A stretch of 64,000 nt of DNA, from the NCBI RefSeq assembly GCF_018476525.1, contig NZ_JAHCST010000035.1:1-64000 (forward strand). The letters are read 5' to 3'. Made by a program: the position numbers and the translations under genes. The DNA comes from Acrocarpospora catenulata. Lineage in GTDB: Bacteria; Actinomycetota; Actinomycetes; Streptosporangiales; Streptosporangiaceae. Shown here piece after piece: positions 7,693 to 14,398 of the stretch. Below the pieces are notes generated by a model. It was not told the DNA's origin and made no database searches. It saw only the letters and a program-made list of their open reading frames with translations. Numbering within the stretch: the stretch's first letter is position 1; each line of letters opens with the position of its first letter.

Positions 7693-7738
7693 CGTGTGGG
7701 GTGGATAGGTCCTTCTTCCTGTCAGAGGCTCAACCAGC

Positions 7739-7870
7739 ATGAACCCCGCCCGCTCGCCCTACCGATCAGCCCAACCGGCGCTCGGCTGGACCAAGCTGGA
7801 GGTAGATCCCCTGAAGCGTCGGCACGCCAATCGTGACGTCAGGTCACGCGTTCCGGGCAGGGTCGGATGA
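7739..7870 (+). CDS. Possible 43-residue ORF coupled to the GntR gene
   Basis: ATG-initiated frame reading MNPARSPYRSAQPALGWTKL and ending in RVPGRVG. Its TGA overlaps the ATG of the next gene (ATGA at 7867-7870). It is hydrophilic and arginine-rich, with no similarity I recognise. The overlap is the only argument for it being translated; it may instead be leader sequence. Confidence 0.22.
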   Translation: MNPARSPYRSAQPALGWTKLEVDPLKRRHANRDVRSRVPGRVG

Positions 7871-8376
7871 ACAGCGATCCTGAGCGGCTGAGCGGTTGGC
7901 GCATCTACCCGAGGATCGTCGAGGAGATCCGGGCGAGGATCGTGGCGGCCGAGTATCAGCCAGGATCGCTGCTCCCATCGGAGGGAGTTCTCTGTAAGGA
8001 ATTCAGTGTCGCTCGTAACACCCTCCGTCGGGCGCTTGTCGAACTCAAGAACGAAGGGCTACTCGACACCATCCCGTCCAAAGGGTGGCGCGTCGTAGGA
8101 CGAAGCGATCCTCAGCATGATCGGTACAAGTACGAGGGCATCGCCCGGGTTTTCCGCGAGCGAATCCAGACCGGTCTCCTGCCGCCAGGTGCCCTGGTGC
8201 CCAGCGAAGCAATGTTGCGGCAGGAGCTCGGTATTTCCCGGTACACCGTGCGCTCGGCTCTGGCGGTTCTCGAACGTGAGGGACTTCTGGAGACGAGACA
8301 AGGCAAGGGCCGGTATGTCACCCGGCGCGCACCTGCGGAAATAGGACGTCCCGGGACGTCCAGTAACCGGGACTAG
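7867..8376 (+). CDS. Tandem winged-helix GntR regulator
   Basis: 169 residues made of two complete GntR winged helices in tandem. The first is at about 10-78 (IYPRIVEEIRARIVAAEYQP, SLLPSEGVLCKEFSVARNTL, LKNEGLLDTIPSKGWRVV); the second at about 90-155 (YEGIARVFRERIQTGLLPPG, EAMLRQELGISRYTVRSAL, EREGLLETRQGKGRYV). No effector-binding domain is present, so one polypeptide may bridge two half-sites alone. The repeated GGGAC/GACGTCC sites around it (7676-7692, 8344-8383, 10216-10238) are candidate targets. Its last codons overlap the operator of the next gene. Confidence 0.82.
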   Translation: MNSDPERLSGWRIYPRIVEEIRARIVAAEYQPGSLLPSEGVLCKEFSVARNTLRRALVELKNEGLLDTIPSKGWRVVGRSDPQHDRYKYEGIARVFRERIQTGLLPPGALVPSEAMLRQELGISRYTVRSALAVLEREGLLETRQGKGRYVTRRAPAEIGRPGTSSNRD

Positions 8377-8383
8377 ATGTCCC
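8344..8383. promoter_or_regulatory. Two adjacent palindromes upstream of the HD-domain gene
   Basis: GGACGTCCCGGGACGTCC (8344-8361, perfectly self-complementary) is followed by GGGACTAGATGTCCC (8369-8383). They lie just before the HD gene start at 8403 and overlap the 3' end of the GntR gene. Related half-sites occur before both XRE/PLD genes, which suggests a shared operator family in this element. Confidence 0.55.
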
Positions 8384-8402
8384 CCGGGGTCACCTACCTA
8401 TC

Positions 8403-8984
8403 GTGAACAGCATGAGACAAGTCGAATGGGCTCGTGAGCTGGCACGCAAGGTCTTGGAGCAGCATCTGCCGCGCCGTTGGGAGCACTCGCAGGGCGTCGG
8501 GCGTCGCGCTGAATCGCTGGCGCCGATTCTCCGTAAGGACGCTGAGATCCTGGCCGCTTCCGCGTGGCTGCACGACATCGGGTATGCCCCTGACCTGATC
8601 GACGCCGGATTCCATCCGATCGACGGTGCTCGTTACCTCCGCGATGTCCACGGCGCCGACGAACTCCTGTGCCGCTTGGTCGCTCACCACACCTGCGCTG
8701 AGATCGAGGCCGGCCAGCGTGGCCTCCTCGACATCCTCACCGGTGAATTCCCCAAAGAGCGCGGCGACCTGGTGGAAGCGCTGACGTTCTGCGATATGAC
8801 CACCAGCCCCGATGGGCTGCCGTTGACGGTGATCGATCGGCTGGCCGAGATCCGCTCGCGCTACGGACCTGACGACGAAGTCACCTGGTGCATCAATCGG
8901 GCTGAGCCGCACATTCTGTCGGCCGTGCGATCCGTTGAATCACGGTTGGCGCTATCCGATGTGCGGCTTGACTGCCTGGTCTAG
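8403..8984 (+). CDS. HD-domain phosphohydrolase
   Basis: 193 residues with the HD superfamily metal-binding set: WEHSQGV (first His), AWLHDIGYAP (the HD pair), then a later FCDM aspartate. VAHHTCAE adds further His residues. Such proteins cleave phosphate from nucleotides or related metabolites; the substrate here is unknown. Next to a Nudix gene on an AICE, it may belong to a nucleotide-handling or element-control module. Start is GTG at 8403 or ATG at 8412. The 3' end runs 33 bases into the convergent Nudix gene. Confidence 0.83.
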   Translation: MNSMRQVEWARELARKVLEQHLPRRWEHSQGVGRRAESLAPILRKDAEILAASAWLHDIGYAPDLIDAGFHPIDGARYLRDVHGADELLCRLVAHHTCAEIEAGQRGLLDILTGEFPKERGDLVEALTFCDMTTSPDGLPLTVIDRLAEIRSRYGPDDEVTWCINRAEPHILSAVRSVESRLALSDVRLDCLV

Positions 8985-9428
8985 GTAGTGGCCGATCCGC
9001 AGGCGCATCGAGCGATCCATCTTCAGGCCGGTCACCTGGTCGCGCGGCACCCATTGAACCTCGGTTGATTCGCTGCTCGGGGTGGGCTCGCCGCTGACGG
9101 CCTGGGCGGTGAGGACGATGGAGAACTCTTGCCGGGCCTCGCCGTTACTGGTGTAGAGGATTACGTGCCGGGGATCGGTGTAGGTTCCGACCAGGCCCGT
9201 GATCTCGCAGACGATGCCGGTCTCTTCGAGGGTCTCGCGAACGCCTGCGGCGGGGAGTGACTCGCCGAGATCGATCGCACCCCCGGGCACGGCCCAGTTC
9301 CCGTTATCGCTGCGGCGGATCATCAGAACGTCCCCGGCCAGGTTCGTCACCACGACGTTGACCGAGGGGACGAGGCTGTTGGGTGCGGGAGCGTCGGGGT
9401 CGTCGTAGAAGTCGATCCGTTTGCTCAT
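8952..9428 (-). CDS. Nudix hydrolase, Pif-like
   Basis: 158 residues from ATG (MSKRIDFYDDPDAP). The complete Nudix box is present: GGAIDLGESLPAAGVRET followed by LEETGI, matching GX5EX7REUXEEXGU. In pSAM2 a Nudix protein, Pif, prevents redundant transfer between element-bearing cells, and this gene sits in comparable company, so a Pif-like role is plausible. Nudix substrate preference cannot be read from sequence. It starts two bases after the stop of the XRE/PLD gene 9431-10171 and so is probably co-transcribed with it. Confidence 0.82.
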   Translation of the reverse strand: MSKRIDFYDDPDAPAPNSLVPSVNVVVTNLAGDVLMIRRSDNGNWAVPGGAIDLGESLPAAGVRETLEETGIVCEITGLVGTYTDPRHVILYTSNGEARQEFSIVLTAQAVSGEPTPSSESTEVQWVPRDQVTGLKMDRSMRLRIGHYLDQAVKPHIG

Positions 9429-9430
9429 GG

Positions 9431-10171
9431 TCAGGACTCTACCGGGGTGGCCTCGGACCATACGCGCTCGAAGCTCTCCAGGTAGGTGGTCACCATGTCA
9501 CCGCCGGCGACCCGTCGTAGATGCAGAACCGGGGCGTTGGCCGCGGGGGCGCCGTAGATGTGCGTGTTGACGAGAAGCTGGTCGTCGGCGCGATAGATCG
9601 AGTTGTAGAGGATCGTGCTGTGCAGTCGGATCTGTACGCCGTCGATCCGAAGGATGGGCCGGTAGAGGACCAGAGCGTTGCGGACTTTGGCCGCCATCAC
9701 TTCGTCGATGCCCTCGTCCGCGCCTCGTTGGGCGACTTCCGCGCTGTCGGGGTTGCCGAGAAGAATCCGTACCTGGACGCCGGTGCGGGCCTTCTCGCCG
9801 AGAACCCGGACCAGCCCGGAATCCTCGGCGAGGAACATGCCGCTGTAGACCAGGATGCCGATTTGCTCGGCGGCGTCGGAGAACAGACGTCCCCAGGTGT
9901 CACGAGGGACCGTCCAGCGATGTGGGTAGATGTTGACGATCTCGCTCTCTGACGCTGAGGCCACCTGTTCACGTGTCAGCGCTTCCGGCCAGAGATAGGA
10001 CTCGTCCATCCCGAGATGTGAGGAGACCGCGTACCTGTGTTTTCGGTACGGGGCGCGGCCTTTGGTGATCCACCGTTCGACGGTCTTGGGGTCCACCTCG
10101 ATGGCTGCGGCCAGTTCGGCGACGCTCACCCCGCGCTCCAGAAGAGCCGCGCGTAGTCGCTCGTTCGCCAT
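9431..10171 (-). CDS. XRE HTH regulator with PLD-like C-terminal domain (paralog 2)
   Basis: 246 residues, same architecture as 6903-7634. The HTH at about 8-60 has VSVAELAAAIEVDPKTVERW. The C-terminal domain carries HRWTVPRDTWGRLF, EQIGILVYSGMFLAEDSGL, VRILLGNPDSAEVAQRGADE and RLHSTILYNSIYRADDQLL then VNTHIYG. More than half of the positions match the paralog by eye. It is the first gene of a two-gene unit with the Nudix gene (2-base gap). The promoter region shows TAGGAT as -10 and a CCGGACGT/ACGTCCGG palindrome upstream. Two divergent copies in one region suggest merger of two related elements rather than recent duplication. Confidence 0.73.
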   Translation of the reverse strand: MANERLRAALLERGVSVAELAAAIEVDPKTVERWITKGRAPYRKHRYAVSSHLGMDESYLWPEALTREQVASASESEIVNIYPHRWTVPRDTWGRLFSDAAEQIGILVYSGMFLAEDSGLVRVLGEKARTGVQVRILLGNPDSAEVAQRGADEGIDEVMAAKVRNALVLYRPILRIDGVQIRLHSTILYNSIYRADDQLLVNTHIYGAPAANAPVLHLRRVAGGDMVTTYLESFERVWSEATPVES

Positions 10172-10205
10172 CTCACCTGCCCGCCTGGGACGTTCGGGGA
10201 CTCGT

Positions 10206-10238
10206 TCATCCTAAGCCGGACGTCTTGCACACGTCCGG
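10206..10238 (-). promoter_or_regulatory. Promoter and CCGGACGT-N7-ACGTCCGG operator
   Basis: Read on the minus strand, TAGGAT (complement of 10206-10211) is a fair -10. Exact arms CCGGACGT (10216-10223) and ACGTCCGG (10231-10238) sit over the -35. This drives the XRE/PLD-Nudix unit. It is the strongest member of the GACGTCC site family in this region. Confidence 0.5.
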
Positions 10239-10317
10239 TCGTGTAGTGATCTCGTCCTGACACTTCCTCGCACCCTCGGTAAGGAGCCCCAACCCGCCGA
10301 GGAAAGGAGGAGTGATC

Positions 10318-10536
10318 TTGACCAACACGATTACCGCCCCAGGTGAGGAACCCCCGCCGGTCTGCATCTGCGGGGCGGCCCTGGCCGAAGGTCAGAAGCT
10401 CTGCCGCAAGTGCGCGGCCCGGGAGCGCTGGGCCAAGCGTCAGGCGGCCCGGCTGCGTCTCAAGCGGCGTCGCAACCTCAGCCGACGTCCTCCGCGTGAC
10501 CCGCACCGCACGCCCATCGTGGGGACCGCGTCATGA
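10318..10536 (+). CDS. Small basic CxC-CxxC protein of the element
   Basis: 72 residues starting at TTG. A strong AAAGGAGG at 10303-10310 is spaced correctly for TTG at 10318 and too close for GTG at 10312. A compact zinc-ribbon-like pattern (VCICGAALAEGQKLCRKC) precedes a very basic tail (RLRLKRRRNLSRRPPR). Small proteins of this kind occur just upstream of transfer genes on AICEs; the role is unknown and nucleic-acid binding is a guess. Its TGA overlaps the ATG of the next gene (ATGA). Confidence 0.6.
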   Translation: MTNTITAPGEEPPPVCICGAALAEGQKLCRKCAARERWAKRQAARLRLKRRRNLSRRPPRDPHRTPIVGTAS

Positions 10537-10808
10537 GCTGGCTTCCGCTGATCATCGCGGTGATTTTGGCCGCTGCCGTACTGATCGGCTTCGTCGTGGT
10601 CCTGGTCGGAATGCACCGGGAAGACCACAGCCGGCACCTGCCACCGCACGCGCCGACCGTCTCCTCAGCACTGGCCCGGCGGGTGATCGGTTGCTACGTC
10701 CGCGACAACCGCCTTAATCGCTCGCCTTCGGATCGGCGGCGGGCAACGCGGCCTCGATCTGCTCCAGGCGGCGGGTCAGGTTCTGCACGGCACTACGCAG
10801 GGCGGTGA
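10533..10808 (+). CDS. Small single-pass membrane protein of the element
   Basis: 91 residues. The N-terminal transmembrane helix covers about residues 3-27 (LPLIIAVILAAAVLIGFVVV then LVG). A cytoplasmic segment with APTVSSALARRVIGCYV is followed by an arginine/serine-rich tail. It is translationally coupled to the preceding small zinc-ribbon-like gene. The last 95 bases overlap the antisense 3' end of the GntR gene, so the natural C-terminus may be shorter or altered. Function unknown; it is AICE-associated. Confidence 0.55.
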   Translation: MSWLPLIIAVILAAAVLIGFVVVLVGMHREDHSRHLPPHAPTVSSALARRVIGCYVRDNRLNRSPSDRRRATRPRSAPGGGSGSARHYAGR

Positions 10809-11079
10809 CCTCGGCCCGTAGGTCCGCATCCTGCGCTGGCTGCCCGTCCTCGCAGACGAACACCCCTTTGCCCTGCTGGCCGACGACAAGACCCTCGTTG
10901 CGCAAGATCCCCACGGCCATCTTCACCACCGACAGCGAGGCGTCGAACTGCTCGGCCAGTTGGGCGGTGGAGGGCAACGGTTCGCCGGGCGCGAGAAGTC
11001 CGCCGCGAATCCGCTCCCGCAGTTCGTCGGCGATCTGAAGGTATCCGGGCCTGCCCGTCTTCTTGACCATCGCGCTCAT
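10714..11079 (-). CDS. KorSA-like GntR repressor with C-terminal coiled coil
   Basis: 121 residues. A GntR winged helix spans about 10-78 (YLQIADELRERIRGGLLAPG, STAQLAEQFDASLSVVKMAV, RNEGLVVGQQGKGVFV). A predicted coiled coil at about 85-112 (LRAEVTALRSAVQNLTRRLE) is probably for dimerisation. In pSAM2 the GntR protein KorSA represses the transfer functions. Here the gene is divergent from the SCO3933-family/tra genes and the gap between them is packed with repeated TxGTTGxC motifs, so a KorSA-like role is well supported by context. With tra truncated, the repressor may now be a relic. Confidence 0.8.
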   Translation of the reverse strand: MSAMVKKTGRPGYLQIADELRERIRGGLLAPGEPLPSTAQLAEQFDASLSVVKMAVGILRNEGLVVGQQGKGVFVCEDGQPAQDADLRAEVTALRSAVQNLTRRLEQIEAALPAADPKASD

Positions 11080-11082
11080 CTC

Positions 11083-11155
11083 ACCACGCGCAACCCAACC
11101 AAGCCAACCACGAGCACATTGACAACCAAGCCAACTAGGTCAACTATGTTGACCG
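11083..11155. promoter_or_regulatory. Divergent promoter with phased GTTG repeats (KorSA-type operator)
   Basis: On the minus strand the gap reads as successive near-identical 9-base units TAGTTGACC, TAGTTGGCT, TGGTTGTCA, then a second cluster TGGTTGGCT, TGGTTGGGT. On the plus strand TTGACA at 11119-11124 is a possible -35 for the transfer operon. GntR repressors of AICEs bind such repeated sites. This would let one protein silence both directions. Confidence 0.6.
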
Positions 11156-11176
11156 TGAGCTAAGGAGGTTTACGAC

Positions 11177-11506
11177 ATGCGAACCATCCCGATCCCCGTC
11201 GACACGAACAGGCTCACCTTCACCTGCGTGAAGCAGCCGCGCCCCCGCCTGATCAACAAGGACACCGGAGAGATCAAGACCGACAAGACCGGACAGGTCG
11301 TCTACGAGGTCATCTGCTCGGTGGAAGACACCTCGGGCCGGATCGAACTGGTCAAGGTCGCCGTCTCCGGTGAGCCGCCCATCACCTCCGGAGACGAGGT
11401 GATCCCGGTCGACCTGGCGGGCTACGTCTGGGAGATCTCCGGCCGCTGGGGGATCTCCTACCGGGCCACCGCCTTCACACCCGCCCGAGGGGTCGACGGT
11501 GCCTGA
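11177..11506 (+). CDS. SCO3933-family AICE protein
   Basis: 109 residues, full length for the family. It starts at ATG behind an excellent AAGGAGG (11162-11168). Characteristic blocks are RTIPIPVDTNRLTF, LINKDTGEIKTDKTGQVVYE, ELVKVAVSGEPPI and IPVDLAGYVWEISGRWGISY. The family is named after a gene of the integrated SLP1 region of Streptomyces coelicolor and sits directly before tra/ftsK in such elements. It has been annotated as regulatory, but its mechanism is not known to me. It overlaps the downstream fusion gene by 8 bases, so they are co-translated. Confidence 0.85.
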   Translation: MRTIPIPVDTNRLTFTCVKQPRPRLINKDTGEIKTDKTGQVVYEVICSVEDTSGRIELVKVAVSGEPPITSGDEVIPVDLAGYVWEISGRWGISYRATAFTPARGVDGA

Positions 11507-12902
11507 GTCCGCTCACTTCCCGCTGATGGTCCTCGCCGCTGTGCTCATCGCGGCGGCGGGGCTGCCGACCTGGCGCCGACTCCACTACCGGTCCTATTGG
11601 CCGGCGGTCGGCTATCCGCTGGCCGCGCTGTCGGTGTGGGCCTCCTGGCGGCGGGTCGCCCTGGGCTGCGGGCTGACCAAGAAGCGGCAACGCTACTGGT
11701 TCACCCTCGTACCTGGAAGCGTCGCCTCCACCGGCCTGGTCAAGGTCAAGCGGCGTTTCCAGCGGGTCGCGGTCGACACTCGCCCGTTCATGTGGCTGCC
11801 GATGCCCACCCGGCACGGGTGGCGCGTCACGGTGCACACCCTTGAAGGCCAGACTCCCGCTGACTACTCCGAAGCTGCGGAACGACTCGCGCACTCCTGG
11901 GGAGTCCACGCCGTACGGGCCTCGTCACCTCGCCCGGGTCGGGTAGTCCTCGCCGCGACCGTGCGTGACCCACTCGTACAGATTGATCAGCTTCCGCCGT
12001 CAACCGAGTTGCTCGGCGTGACGGTGGGCCGCTTGGAATCCGGTACGCCGTGGGTGATCGACTTCAAGATCGTTCCACAGCTGGACGGTGAAGCCGCGGC
12101 GGCAACAACGATCGCCCGTAAGCGATCGGTCTTCTACAACGTTCTTCAGTACGCGGTAGATCTAGAGGAACTGCCATCCAATCCGATCGACAAGGTCAAG
12201 GCGTGGAAGCCGCCTAAAGTCCGTGAAGTGGTGGACAGGCGCGTAGTCGTCAATCCGAGCCAGGCGCGCGAACTTCTCAACGCGGTTACCTACGTTGGTC
12301 GCCTCGATCGTGGCAGGCATCTCCGGGCTTTCTTCACGTGCCTCTACTTCGCGGCGCTCCGCCCAGCAGAAGCGCTCGGCCTCCGTGAAGCCGATTGCTA
12401 CCTACCCGCGACAGGCTGGGGCCTTCTCGTCCTCGCCAAGTCCAAGCCGCAAGCCAACAAGCGATGGACGAACAGTGGGGATGCACACGACGACCGAGGG
12501 CTGAAACACCGAGCCAGCGAAGAGGGTCGTCCCGTGCCGATACCCCCGGAACTGGTGACAATCCTCCGTGCCCATATCGAAGAGTTCGGCGTGAACCCGG
12601 ACGGCCGACTCTTCCGTACCTCACGCGGGGGCGTTATCTCGATCGGCACCTACTGCAACGTATGGAGGAAGGCGCGCCACACTGCCTTCAGGCCCGAGCA
12701 AGTCGCCTCCCCTTTGGCTGGGCGTCCATACGACCTGCGTCACGCGGCCGTCTCGCTGTGGCTCAACGCAGGTGTGGCCGCGCCTGAGGTCGCCGACCGG
12801 GCAGGGCACGGTGTTGATGTCCTCTTGAAGGTCTACGCCAAGTGCATCGATGGTGGCGCCGAAATCGCCAATCAGCGCATCAGCGATGCGCTGGGGCCAT
12901 GA
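11499..12902 (+). CDS. In-frame fusion of TraB/FtsK N-terminus to tyrosine integrase C-terminus
   Basis: 467 residues composed of two unrelated gene pieces. Residues 1 to about 190 match the start of an AICE TraB/FtsK transfer protein: membrane helix LMVLAAVLIAAAGLP, then YRSYWPAVGYPLA, WRRVALGCGLTKK, AERLAHSWGVHAVR, ATVRDPL and TPWVIDFKIVP. That last block normally lies just before the Walker A motor, which is missing. Residues from about 194 match an AICE integrase from inside its core-binding domain onward (RKRSVFYNVLQYAVDLEELP, NPIDKVKAWKPP). All catalytic blocks follow: AALRPAEALGL (Arg I), RPYDLRHAAVSLWLNAGV (second Arg/His), RAGHGVDVLLKVYAKC (His and nucleophile Tyr). The join is near 12060-12085. 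The simplest reading is one deletion removing the tra motor, rep, xis and the integrase N-terminus. Conjugative function is lost; recombination activity is doubtful. Confidence 0.85.
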   Translation: MPESAHFPLMVLAAVLIAAAGLPTWRRLHYRSYWPAVGYPLAALSVWASWRRVALGCGLTKKRQRYWFTLVPGSVASTGLVKVKRRFQRVAVDTRPFMWLPMPTRHGWRVTVHTLEGQTPADYSEAAERLAHSWGVHAVRASSPRPGRVVLAATVRDPLVQIDQLPPSTELLGVTVGRLESGTPWVIDFKIVPQLDGEAAAATTIARKRSVFYNVLQYAVDLEELPSNPIDKVKAWKPPKVREVVDRRVVVNPSQARELLNAVTYVGRLDRGRHLRAFFTCLYFAALRPAEALGLREADCYLPATGWGLLVLAKSKPQANKRWTNSGDAHDDRGLKHRASEEGRPVPIPPELVTILRAHIEEFGVNPDGRLFRTSRGGVISIGTYCNVWRKARHTAFRPEQVASPLAGRPYDLRHAAVSLWLNAGVAAPEVADRAGHGVDVLLKVYAKCIDGGAEIANQRISDALGP

Positions 12903-12944
12903 GACGGAGGAGTCATCCGAGGGTCTCGACCATCTCGGGTCCCT

Positions 12945-13056
12945 CCTATCCGGAACAACGACAAACGAGGACTGCGCACAGCTCACTGCTGCACATCGAG
13001 CAAACGCTCAACCAGGCTGATGAGAGGCGTATGCGCTGGTCAAATGGCGTTTAGAA
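12945..13056. repeat. Integrase-flanking segment, copy 1
   Basis: Directly downstream of the integrase part lies a segment similar to 16425-16527 beside the tRNA-Ser gene. Shared stretches include CAACGAC-AAC, GCTGCACATC and GTATGCGCTGGT followed by a common GTTT. AICE integrase genes normally end next to attP, so these segments are probably att-proximal flanks of two related elements. The tRNA 3'-end identity block itself is not recognisable after this copy; only AGCGTGGG near 13080 survives. Confidence 0.5.
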
Positions 13057-13232
13057 GATCGGGTGGTGATCCAGGCGTTCAGCGTGGGCCCAACTGCGGC
13101 AGAAGCCCCGCGATCTAACCTTCTCAAGCGTGTGTCGACGACTGATCGTACATACAAGCTCGCCAAACCGCGTGCAATCTTCGGCGTCGATGCTTGACCG
13201 GCCTGCTGTGGCGGTCAAGGTATTCTCACTAC

Positions 13233-14033
13233 GTGACCAAACGTTCGCATCGTCTCCTCCAAGAAATCGAGGCAGGCGCCCTGGATCATCGCACGGCCAT
13301 CGCTGATCTTCTGCGGAAGGTGATCGCCCTTGGCGGACGAGCAGGCTCGGCTGAGCTTAGCGACTGGGCCGCCCGAGAACTGCGGGGTTACAAACCTGAC
13401 GAAGAACTGCCCGAGTATCGAAAAATCGTTGCACCGCTGCATGTCGACATGATGAATATGCGGTGGGCGATCAAGGGGCGGCAAGTTAGCCCCTCGCAGT
13501 TGCCGGATTTCGCCCAAGATAGCATCAACAATGATCTGAACCTCTACATGGGAATCGCGGAGATCGAGAAGCTCGCTCGTCAGTCCACCAGCTCAGACGA
13601 GGTCGTAAAGCTGCAACCAAGGGGTGCCGCCGATCTGGTGCATTACATGAACCTCAAGGAGATGGCTAACGGACACATCGAACGGCTTTACTGGGCTGTC
13701 GCGCCAGTGGCATTTGAGGGCGTAGTCGAGCAAGTCCGCACGACGCTCGTCGTTATGGTGGCTGAAATCAACGCGAACCTCCCGGATGGCGCAGAGACAC
13801 CGCCAGCGGAGGTGGCAACCAACGCCATCAACTTCGCCGTGACCGGGAAACGCAACAAAATCAATTTTGTTGCTCCCCAGAGTGGCAGCACCGTGGAGAC
13901 GACCCTGTCAGCAGACGAAGAGGGAGAGCCTAGGTACTCGCTACGTCTCGCCGCAGCTGTCATCGTGGGACTGATCACCATCGCCGGAGCGGTCTTTGCC
14001 TTGATGCAAGTGCAGGGGTGGACGTTTGGATGA
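13233..14033 (+). CDS. AbiTii-domain protein with C-terminal membrane anchor
   Basis: 266 residues from GTG at 13233 (VTKRSHRLLQEI). The N-terminal 80 residues carry the AbiTii pattern: a leading helix LLQEIEAGALDH, then LLRKVIALGGRAG, LSDWAARELRGYKPDEELPE and YRKIVAPL. This domain is associated with abortive-infection-type phage resistance. A long helical middle part follows, and then one transmembrane helix at about 240-262 (LRLAAAVIVGLITIAGAVFA). The topology puts the AbiTii part in the cytoplasm. It stands alone, with no obvious partner on its strand, between integrase and the DUF262-HEPN pair. Defence activity is a family-level inference. Confidence 0.75.
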   Translation: MTKRSHRLLQEIEAGALDHRTAIADLLRKVIALGGRAGSAELSDWAARELRGYKPDEELPEYRKIVAPLHVDMMNMRWAIKGRQVSPSQLPDFAQDSINNDLNLYMGIAEIEKLARQSTSSDEVVKLQPRGAADLVHYMNLKEMANGHIERLYWAVAPVAFEGVVEQVRTTLVVMVAEINANLPDGAETPPAEVATNAINFAVTGKRNKINFVAPQSGSTVETTLSADEEGEPRYSLRLAAAVIVGLITIAGAVFALMQVQGWTFG

Positions 14034-14398
14034 CCCTTACGCCCGGATATGCGCCACCAGCTACAAGCCAATGCGTCTTTCAATCACGGTCACCTCAGGG
14101 CCGGAATCCCTCACCAAAAGGCTCTGACCTGCATCCGAGCGCAAGCTGTGCACCACTACTCACATAAGATAATCCCGGGCCACCGGAGAGCGTCACGAGC
14201 GAACCCAACAGACCACAGCGGCCAACGCCCATGCGAAGCACCCGTAGAGCAGCGAAGCGGTGGGGGCCGGCGGTGTGGCGGACGCAGCGTAAGCGTATAC
14301 TGATCTCTTCGTGGCCGTGCCAGAGGCGGATACACACCCCTCTTCAGCGTTCTCGCTAAGGCTTTCAACTCCACATGGCAATTGGGTCGCGATCCCTC
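14034..14398. other. Non-coding stretch between AbiTii and HEPN genes
   Basis: 365 bases between convergently transcribed genes with no supported ORF. The only notable item is a short inverted pair CCCTCTCAGCGAGGG at 14394-14408, just after the HEPN stop on the minus strand, which could end that transcript. No IS end or att core was recognised. Confidence 0.4.
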
